From assembly GCA_029008035.1 (NCBI GenBank), contig JAQXIY010000078.1, positions 1 to 33,681 on the forward strand: a stretch of 33,681 nucleotides of DNA, given 5' to 3'. Shown here piece after piece: positions 26,845 to 33,681 of the stretch (positions are counted from its first letter, which is position 1; each line of letters opens with the position of its first letter). The notes beneath the pieces were generated by a model. The model searched no databases. It saw nothing but the letters and a program-made list of their open reading frames with translations, and was not told the origin of the DNA. This DNA comes from Lachnospiraceae bacterium (lineage in GTDB: Bacteria; Bacillota; Clostridia; Lachnospirales; Lachnospiraceae). A program made the position numbers and the translations under genes.

Positions 26845-27411
26845 TTATCCGCGAATAAAATTGTCTAACATCTTTTTTCCATCCGGGGTCATAATGGATT
26901 CCGGGTGGAACTGTACGCCATATATTTTGTAATGCTTATGGGCCACCGCCATGACTTCACCATCCTCCGTTCTTGCTGTGACTTCCAATTCCTCCGGCAG
27001 GGTTTTCTCATCCACTGCCAGGGAATGATACCGGGCCACCGGCACATTTCCGGGGCAACCTGAAAAAAGGGGACACGACAAATCCAGTTCTGTCTCCGAC
27101 TGCTTGCCATGCATCAGTTCCTTGGCATAGGTTACCGTAGCGCCAAAAGCGGCACATATGGCCTGGTGCCCCAGGCAAACTCCAAGGATGGGTATTTCAC
27201 CCCCCAAGGCTTTCACCACATCTATGATGACACCTGCATCCTCCGGTCTGCCCGGCCCCGGCGAAAGAATGATACGTTCCGGGTGTAGCTGTCGTATTTC
27301 ATCCACCGTCATCTCATCGTTTCGGATCACCTTGATGTCAGGGGATATTTCTCCAATCATTTGAAACAGGTTATAGGAAAAACTGTCATAATTGTCAATC
27401 AGCAAAATCAT
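26845..27411 (-). CDS. trpG: Anthranilate synthase glutamine amidotransferase component
   Basis: 'MILLIDNYDSFSYNLFQMIGE', 'ILSPGPGRPEDAG', 'ILGVCLGHQAI', 'GVQFHPESIMTPDG'. Start at 27411 overlaps the trpE stop. Confidence 0.96.
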   Translation of the reverse strand: MILLIDNYDSFSYNLFQMIGEISPDIKVIRNDEMTVDEIRQLHPERIILSPGPGRPEDAGVIIDVVKALGGEIPILGVCLGHQAICAAFGATVTYAKELMHGKQSETELDLSCPLFSGCPGNVPVARYHSLAVDEKTLPEELEVTARTEDGEVMAVAHKHYKIYGVQFHPESIMTPDGKKMLDNFIRG

Positions 27412-28874
27412 TCTTCCACCTCCTCTGCCATCTTGAGGGCATTTACCACTGCTTTCGCTTTGTTGATGCATTCCTGATATTCCTTTTCCGGAACGGAATC
27501 TGCCACAATTCCGGCACCACTTTGCACAAATACCTTTCCATTCTTCTTGTAGGCAATGCGGATGGCGATACAGGTATCCATATTTCCTGTAAAGTCGATG
27601 TATCCTATGGCCCCGCCATAAATTCCACGTTTACACTTTTCCAGGTCGCCGATAATCTGACACGCTCGAAGCTTTGGTGCCCCGGAAAGAGTTCCTGCCG
27701 GGAGCACTGCCTCAATGGCATCAAGGGCATCTTTTTCAGCAGAAATCTCCCCTCGAACAGTGGAGCCAATGTGCATCACGTGGGAATAGCGCTCAATAGA
27801 ATGGAATTTTTCCACTGAGACGGTTCCAAATTTTGAGATTTTTCCCAAATCGTTTCGTCCCAAATCCACCAACATATTGTGCTCCGCGATTTCCTTTTCG
27901 TCAGCCAACAGTTCTCTTTCCAGGGCTATGTCCTCTTCCTCATTTTTCCCTCTGGGCCTTGTTCCCGCCAGCGGAAAGGTATGCAAAACCCCGTCTTCTA
28001 ATTTTACCAAGGTTTCCGGGGAAGCTCCTGCAACCTCCACATCCGTTCCCGAAAAATAAAACATATAGGGGGACGGATTTAAGGTGCGCAGCACACGATA
28101 GGTATTTAGCAGGCTTCCCTCAAAGGGAGCACTCATCCGATTGGACAAAACAATTTGAAAAATGTCCCCTTCAAAAATGTGGTGCTTGGCTGTTTCCACC
28201 ATTTTGCAGTAGGTTTCTTTGTCGCACATAGGAACCATTTCCCCAAGCAAATGCCCTGTATCTTCCGTCTTTTGAATACCACGAGTCAGCAATTCCCGCA
28301 GTTGTTTCAGTTCCATAATCGCCTTGTTATACCCCGTCTGCGGTTCGGACAGGGACATATTCACAATGAGAATCATCTTCTGGCGGAAGTTGTCAAAGGC
28401 AATCACCTTGTCAAACAGCATCAAATCTACATCCTTAAATGCCTCCTCATCCTCCGTGACACTTCTCACTGTGGGCTCACTGTATCCTAAATAGTCGTAG
28501 GAGAAATATCCTACCAGTCCTCCGGCGAAGGGAGGAAGATAATCGAATCGGGGGCTGCGGTGCTCTGACAGAATTTGTCGGAGATACGCCGACGGGTCCG
28601 CTGTCTCAAACCGGATGTTCCCCGCCCTCATCTGTCCATCCACACAAGTAATTTCCAATTTGGGGTCAAATCCAAGAAACGTGTATTGCCCCCACTTTTC
28701 TTTTTCTGCCACAGACTCCAACAGATAGCAGTGGGTAGATACGTTTTTTAAAATTTTCAGTGCCTCTATGGGAGTGCAGATATCTGATAATATCTCACAG
28801 CTCACCGGGAGAATATCATACTTTCCCGTTGCCGCAATTTCCTGTACTGTTTCAAAATCCGGTAAAATTTTCAT
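27408..28874 (-). CDS. trpE: Anthranilate synthase component I
   Basis: LLES motif in 'CYLLESVAEKEKWGQYTFLGFDP', 'DIFQIVLSNRMSAPF', 'PLAGTRPRGKNEEED', 'GTLSGAPKLRA', 'VQSGAGIVADSVPEKEY'. Confidence 0.97.
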   Translation of the reverse strand: MKILPDFETVQEIAATGKYDILPVSCEILSDICTPIEALKILKNVSTHCYLLESVAEKEKWGQYTFLGFDPKLEITCVDGQMRAGNIRFETADPSAYLRQILSEHRSPRFDYLPPFAGGLVGYFSYDYLGYSEPTVRSVTEDEEAFKDVDLMLFDKVIAFDNFRQKMILIVNMSLSEPQTGYNKAIMELKQLRELLTRGIQKTEDTGHLLGEMVPMCDKETYCKMVETAKHHIFEGDIFQIVLSNRMSAPFEGSLLNTYRVLRTLNPSPYMFYFSGTDVEVAGASPETLVKLEDGVLHTFPLAGTRPRGKNEEEDIALERELLADEKEIAEHNMLVDLGRNDLGKISKFGTVSVEKFHSIERYSHVMHIGSTVRGEISAEKDALDAIEAVLPAGTLSGAPKLRACQIIGDLEKCKRGIYGGAIGYIDFTGNMDTCIAIRIAYKKNGKVFVQSGAGIVADSVPEKEYQECINKAKAVVNALKMAEEVEE

Positions 28875-28897
28875 GCTCTAACCTCCTGATTTGACAA

Positions 28898-29200
28898 TAA
28901 AAAAACGCCCTTGACAGAATATCATCATCTGTCAAGGACGAATAAATCACTATCCGCGGTGCCACCTTGATTTGTAGTCTGATACTACACACTTTACAGG
29001 ATACCATCATATCCCCGGCAACTGACGTATGCCCTCACGTCGCAGAATACTCTGGCCATGCATAATAACCATTTGACTGCGCCCTCCGCGGTCCATTTGA
29101 TAATCTGGGGTCTGCCCACTCTCAGCAACGTGGGCTCTCTGTGAGATCATAATTACCGTTATCTCCGCATCAACGGTTTGTCATTTCTCTATCGCTTTAA
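28898..29200 (-). ncRNA. T-box leader of the trp operon (tRNA-Trp responsive)
   Basis: Minus strand contains CAAGGTGGCACCGCGGA (28950-28970), a UGG specifier in ATCAAATGGACCGCGG (29093-29095), and terminator CCTTGACAGA-TGATGATAT-TCTGTCAAGG-GCGTTTTTTT. Confidence 0.93.
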
Positions 29201-29203
29201 TTC

Positions 29204-29232
29204 ATTAAAGCACTGTAGTGAAGTTTTGTCAA
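29204..29232 (-). promoter_or_regulatory. Sigma-A promoter of the trp operon
   Basis: Minus strand TTGACA-17 nt-TTTAAT directly upstream of the T-box leader. Confidence 0.8.
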
Positions 29233-29239
29233 GATTTTT

Positions 29240-29722
29240 TTATAACATATCTTCCATGTCGTAGTTGTACTCTTCCATAAACTCATAAATATCGCGCTGG
29301 TCGAATCCATTTCCCATCTCATCCTCCACCATCCTCATAAAGGAAGCGTTGGAAAGCAGAAGCCCGTAACAGGTCACAAACAAAATGATGGATATGGTAG
29401 CGGTAACAATTCCTCCAATTGCCATTCCTTTGTTCTCATAGGAAACAATCTGGATGATACCAAAAATAATGGCAAGAATCGCCAATATAATATTAATGCA
29501 GGTGCAAAAGCACAGCAGGGATACGATTCCAAGAACCAGGGACGCAATGCCAAATCCCAGGCCGATTTTCTTACCTGCGGGGCTGTACTGTGGCTCATTG
29601 GGGGCACTGTATGGGTTGCCCTGTTGATCTCCCTCCCCATTCTCTTGCTTATTACTGTATACATGATCCTGTGGATTGCCATATGGATTCGCATTTTCAT
29701 CCACAAACATATCGTCGTTCAT
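29240..29722 (-). CDS. DUF4190-type small membrane protein
   Basis: Asn/Gln/Pro-rich N-terminus (NPYGNPQDHVY...NPYSAPNEPQYSP) then two hydrophobic helices 'GFGIASLVLGIVSLLCFCTCINIILAILAIIFGIIQI' and 'GMAIGGIVTATISIILFV'. Start set at MNDDMFVDE. Confidence 0.8.
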   Translation of the reverse strand: MNDDMFVDENANPYGNPQDHVYSNKQENGEGDQQGNPYSAPNEPQYSPAGKKIGLGFGIASLVLGIVSLLCFCTCINIILAILAIIFGIIQIVSYENKGMAIGGIVTATISIILFVTCYGLLLSNASFMRMVEDEMGNGFDQRDIYEFMEEYNYDMEDML

Positions 29723-29849
29723 TGTGTTCCTCCTCTCGATGCAAAAAACAAATTTTCTACATATTACCACGAATTCTTTTATTTTGCTATAGAAAGGATT
29801 ATAATGGTTACACTATTTTTACTTGGGGAAAGGAAGATTAAGGCAACAG

Positions 29850-31298
29850 ATGAGCACATTAAATTTAACCCTGCTGACGGATTTGTACGAAATGACCATG
29901 ATGCAGGGATATTTCAAGAGCAACAAGCAAAGCACCGTAATTTTTGATGCTTTTTATCGCAACAATCCATCGGACGGGGGATATGCCATCTGCGCCGGAG
30001 TGGAGCAGGTGATTGACTATATTGAGCATCTTCATTTTGACGAGAGTGACATTGCATATCTGCGCTCTCTGGGGATTTTTGAAGAGGACTTTTTAGAGTA
30101 TCTGTCTAACTTTAAATTTTCCGGAGACATCTACGCCATCCCGGATGGAAGCGTGATTTTTCCCCGAGAACCACTGATTAAGGTAATTGCTCCTATCATG
30201 GAGGCGCAACTGATTGAGACCGCCATCTTAAATATCATGAATCATCAGTGCCTCATTGCCACCAAAGCCTCCCGGGTGTGTTACGCCGCTGAGGGAGACG
30301 GGGTGATGGAATTCGGCCTCCGCCGGGCACAGGGACCGGATTCCGGCACTTACGGTGCAAGAGCCGCCGTCATTGGCGGTTGCAAGGGCACTTCCAATGT
30401 TCTGGCCGGACAGTTATTTGACGTACCGGTGTTGGGAACCCATGCCCATAGCTGGATTATGAGTTTTCCCGACGAGTACACCGCCTTCAAGACATATGCC
30501 AGACTTTACCCCTCTGCCTGCACTCTGCTGGTAGATACCTATGACACTTTAAAATCCGGCATCCCCAATGCCATTCGGGTCTTTACGGAGATGCGTCAGG
30601 AGGGAATTCCTCTGACCCATTATGGCATTCGCATGGACAGCGGGGATTTGGCTTATCTCTCCAAGGAAGCAAGGAAAATGCTGGATGAGGCAGGATTTAC
30701 AGACGCTGTCATTTCTGCCTCCAACGATTTGGATGAATATTTGATTCAGAGTCTGAAGAGTCAAGGGGCCGCCATCACATCCTGGGGTGTGGGAACCCAC
30801 CTGATAACCTCCAAGGATTGCCCTGCCTTCGGCGGAGTGTACAAACTGGCAGCCATCCGGTCCGCTGACGGAAGTTTTATTCCCAAGATCAAGCTTTCCG
30901 AAAATACCGAGAAGGTGACAAACCCCGGAAATAAAATTATCTATCGCATCTATGACAACGCAACAAATAAAATAAAAGCAGATTTAATTTGTCTTGATGG
31001 CGAGGTTTTTGATGAGAAGCAGGACATGCGTCTTTTTGATCCAAACGAGCCCTGGAAGAAGACCACATTGCCCGGGGGCTCCTATCATTTGAAAGAGTTA
31101 TTGGTGAAAGTAATTGAGAATGGTCGTCGAGTTTACACGTCTCCCTCCGTATTGGAAATCAGAGACTACTGTGACCGAGAGAAAGAAACTCTCTGGGAAG
31201 AGAACAAGCGCTTCGTAAACCCTTCCCAGGTTCATGTGGATTTGTCTCAAAAGCTCTATGATATGAAACAGGAATTGTTACATCAGATGAGCCAATAG
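29850..31298 (+). CDS. pncB: Nicotinate phosphoribosyltransferase
   Basis: 'LLTDLYEMTMMQGYF', 'EFGLRRAQGPDSGTYGARAAVIGGCKGTSNVLAG', 'GTHAHSWIMSF', 'YGIRMDSGDLAYLS', 'GVGTHLITS'. Stop codon lies in the REP-like hairpin (d). Confidence 0.97.
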   Translation: MSTLNLTLLTDLYEMTMMQGYFKSNKQSTVIFDAFYRNNPSDGGYAICAGVEQVIDYIEHLHFDESDIAYLRSLGIFEEDFLEYLSNFKFSGDIYAIPDGSVIFPREPLIKVIAPIMEAQLIETAILNIMNHQCLIATKASRVCYAAEGDGVMEFGLRRAQGPDSGTYGARAAVIGGCKGTSNVLAGQLFDVPVLGTHAHSWIMSFPDEYTAFKTYARLYPSACTLLVDTYDTLKSGIPNAIRVFTEMRQEGIPLTHYGIRMDSGDLAYLSKEARKMLDEAGFTDAVISASNDLDEYLIQSLKSQGAAITSWGVGTHLITSKDCPAFGGVYKLAAIRSADGSFIPKIKLSENTEKVTNPGNKIIYRIYDNATNKIKADLICLDGEVFDEKQDMRLFDPNEPWKKTTLPGGSYHLKELLVKVIENGRRVYTSPSVLEIRDYCDREKETLWEENKRFVNPSQVHVDLSQKLYDMKQELLHQMSQ

Positions 31299-31334
31299 GG
31301 ACGGATACCAATGGCACCCATCCCTATTGGCTCA
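31288..31334. repeat. REP-like hairpin (d) between convergent pncB and GT2 genes
   Basis: tgagccaataggga...tccctattggctca; perfect 14-bp outer arms. On the minus strand the stem extends to 22 bp around a 3-nt loop, with three G-U pairs. Confidence 0.92.
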
Positions 31335-32351
31335 CTAATTGAAGCCCATGAATTTCTGAGAAATGTGGTACGCCTTCTTGGAGAGATAGCGACCGAATCT
31401 GCCGGGAAGATTCATCGCATTTCCCAGCACACCCCACCGCAGATGGTGATAGGTGCGAATATCTTTTTCCTTGATGTAGTGCCATAGTTCCTTGACCTTG
31501 GCAATGTTCTCCGGGTCGTCGGATATGTATGCAAGCGATGTGGACACCACGGTGATGGTCTCTAAGAAAGAGAGCATGTACTCCCGAAGATGAACCTCCG
31601 GAATCTCCCACACATCATAGGCATCTAACAGTCTCCGATTTACGTAGAGTTGTTGGTCTAACCGCTTTATCATGGTCTGCTCCGCCACAGATTGTCCATC
31701 TCTTCCTATGAAGTAACGATAAAAATCCACATTGAGATAGTACAATGTCTTTACATAGGGAAGCGGCTCATATACAAACACATTGTCCACATAAAATGTA
31801 TGCTTGGGCAACTGCAGTTTGCATTGACGCAGCATTTCGGTGCGATAGGTCACAGAGTGCATTAGGATCGAGAATCCCTTAATATTGCGCTTCATCTCTG
31901 ACCAAGTCATGATCCTGCCGGATTCAAACAAAAGAGAATAAATCATCCTGCGCTGACGATTTTCGGACACCTTCTCGTAGACATAGTTGGTAAGCAACAT
32001 ATCTACTTCCTGCCCCTCTTCCACAAATTGCTGCAAAGTGGCGAGCACTTCCATATAGGCGTCTGCGTCCACCCAATCGTCGCTATCTACAACCTTAAAA
32101 TATCTTCCGGTGGCGTTGGCAAGACCGGTGTTTACAGCCCATCCATGGCCCCCGTTTTCCTGATGAATCACCTTGATAATATCCGGATACTCTGCAACGT
32201 ATCGCTCCGCAATCTCAGCGGTGCCATCGGTAGAGCCGTCATCCACAATAATAATCTCCACATCCTCGCCTCCGGGCAACAGAGACTCAATGCACTTGTC
32301 CATATATTCTTCCGAGTTATAACAGGGAATGGCAAATGTTACTAATTTCAT
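31335..32351 (-). CDS. Glycosyltransferase family 2
   Basis: 'VTFAIPCYNSEEYMDKCIESLL...VEIIIVDDGSTDGTAEIAERYV...IKVIHQENGGHGWAVNTGLANATGRYFKVVDSDDWVD' GT-A fold with DDG and DSDD motifs. Confidence 0.95.
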   Translation of the reverse strand: MKLVTFAIPCYNSEEYMDKCIESLLPGGEDVEIIIVDDGSTDGTAEIAERYVAEYPDIIKVIHQENGGHGWAVNTGLANATGRYFKVVDSDDWVDADAYMEVLATLQQFVEEGQEVDMLLTNYVYEKVSENRQRRMIYSLLFESGRIMTWSEMKRNIKGFSILMHSVTYRTEMLRQCKLQLPKHTFYVDNVFVYEPLPYVKTLYYLNVDFYRYFIGRDGQSVAEQTMIKRLDQQLYVNRRLLDAYDVWEIPEVHLREYMLSFLETITVVSTSLAYISDDPENIAKVKELWHYIKEKDIRTYHHLRWGVLGNAMNLPGRFGRYLSKKAYHISQKFMGFN

Positions 32352-32412
32352 CTTAATTCTCCTTATCAGATGCCAGATGCACCTTGTATATTATACACAT
32401 TTTTTCAAGAAT

Positions 32413-33519
32413 TTAGAAAGTATTTTTTTCGGGCCCCAATTTCAGACTAACAAATTCCACGTATTTTTCGAAGGCTGTGGGAATGGCATATTCCCGCTGC
32501 ACCTGATCCAAATCCACCAGAAGACAATCCGAAGGCAGACATCCCTCTGCTGTGGCATGATAACTGTCAACATCAGCCACCTGAACCATATAGCCTATCA
32601 TATGCCACTCTATATGAGAAAAGATGTGCTTCGCTTCCGGCAATTTTTCAATATGAAGAGGCATCAATCCCTGAGCCTTGGCAAATTCCAATATTTCCTC
32701 TTCCTTTCTATGCCCTGTCAAATTGGGCAGTTCATACAATCCTGCCAAAAGTCCCTTTGCAGGTCGCTTTCCCAGCAATATCCTCTGTCCGTCTCGAATG
32801 AGAAGAACCGTTCTCTCCTCAATGCGCCTTGCCTTGGCCTTGGTCTTTACCGGCAACCTGTCATAGCTTTGGTGGGCGTATGCCTCACAACAAAATTGCC
32901 ACGGACACTGCTGACACTTTGGCTCTCCATTGGGGATGCAAACCAGAGCTCCAATCTCCATCAGCGCCTGATTAAAATCCCCTGCCGCCTCGGGCATAAT
33001 CCTCTGCAGCGCTGCCGTCACGCTTTTCTTGGTACTCTCCTTTAGGATATCCCTGTCATCCTCAGCCACTCGGGATAGAATGCGAAGTACATTTCCGTCC
33101 ACCGCCGGCACCTTTTCTCCAAAAGCAATGGAGGCAATAGCCCCCGCGGTGTAAGGCCCAATCCCGGGTAGGGAAACAATCCGTTGATATGTGCCCGGCA
33201 TCTCTCCGCCGTACTCCTCCACGATAACCCGAGCTGCCTTTTGCATATTTCGCACACGGTTGTAATACCCCAGGCCCTCCCACAGCTTGAGCAGTCGGTC
33301 CTCCGGGCACTTTGCCAAAGCCTCTATATCAGGCAAAGCCTCCATAAAGCGTTGATAATAAGGAATTACTGCCTCCACTCTGGTTTGCTGAAGCATAATC
33401 TCCGATACCCATATGCCGTAAGGGTTCCTACCCTGCCGCCAGGGCAAGTCTCTTTTATTTTCGTAGAACCACTTAAGTGCCGGCTCTACTAAAATATTCA
33501 AATCAAATGTATCAATCAT
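32413..33519 (-). CDS. mutY: A/G-specific adenine glycosylase
   Basis: 'RDLPWRQGRNPYGIWVSEIMLQQTRVEAVIPYYQRFM', HhH 'SLPGIGPYTAGAIASIAFGEKVPAVDGNVLRILSR', Fe-S cysteines 'CIPNGEPKCQQCPWQFCC', C-terminal NUDIX-like domain. Confidence 0.97.
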   Translation of the reverse strand: MIDTFDLNILVEPALKWFYENKRDLPWRQGRNPYGIWVSEIMLQQTRVEAVIPYYQRFMEALPDIEALAKCPEDRLLKLWEGLGYYNRVRNMQKAARVIVEEYGGEMPGTYQRIVSLPGIGPYTAGAIASIAFGEKVPAVDGNVLRILSRVAEDDRDILKESTKKSVTAALQRIMPEAAGDFNQALMEIGALVCIPNGEPKCQQCPWQFCCEAYAHQSYDRLPVKTKAKARRIEERTVLLIRDGQRILLGKRPAKGLLAGLYELPNLTGHRKEEEILEFAKAQGLMPLHIEKLPEAKHIFSHIEWHMIGYMVQVADVDSYHATAEGCLPSDCLLVDLDQVQREYAIPTAFEKYVEFVSLKLGPEKNTF

Positions 33520-33681
33520 TTATTTTCTTCTCCATCAATTCAAAACACCCTTTTCTCCAATGGGCATATCCTCTTGTAATGTATCCATTATGATGATATA
33601 GATTCAGGGCATACGGATTTTGGGTAAATGCATCTAATCGAATGGTTTCATATCCCATTGCCTGTACCTGCGCTTCTATAT
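33512..33681 (-). CDS. C-terminal part of a GNAT-family N-acetyltransferase (window edge)
   Basis: Minus-strand translation IEAQVQAMGYETIRLDAFTQNPYALNLYHHNGYITRGYAHWRKGCFELMEKKIND*, typical GNAT C-terminus; stop overlaps the mutY start. Confidence 0.8.
   Translation of the reverse strand, partial: IEAQVQAMGYETIRLDAFTQNPYALNLYHHNGYITRGYAHWRKGCFELMEKKIND

Overview
This is an ordinary-looking Lachnospiraceae/Clostridia-type chromosomal segment, almost entirely coded on the minus strand. It contains DUF1934, spoIIR, a ger spore-germination operon, ispE-gntR, a TrmH methyltransferase with a small alarmone synthetase, pfkA, dnaE, a CPBP protease, glgP, ileS, a complete trpEGDCFBA operon, pncB(+), a GT2 glycosyltransferase, mutY and a partial GNAT gene. 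Both ileS and the trp operon have T-box leaders whose specifiers (AUC, UGG) and UGGN bulges (UGGU, UGGC) fit tRNA-Ile and tRNA-Trp, each behind a strong sigma-A-like promoter. Four observations stand out. (1) A REP-associated tyrosine transposase (RAYT) gene is flanked by near-perfect palindromes GAGCCATTAGGGAC-N-GTCCCTAATGGCTC. Two more copies lie elsewhere in the window, and three of the four supply the stop codon of an adjacent gene. (2) gerAB and gerAC are fused in one ORF with an internal lipobox. (3) A large nested hairpin lies between the ger operon and spoIIR. (4) An EF-hand-like protein without a signal peptide sits beside the RAYT. No CRISPR, rRNA or tRNA was recognised. All calls are from reading the sequence; no database search was run.
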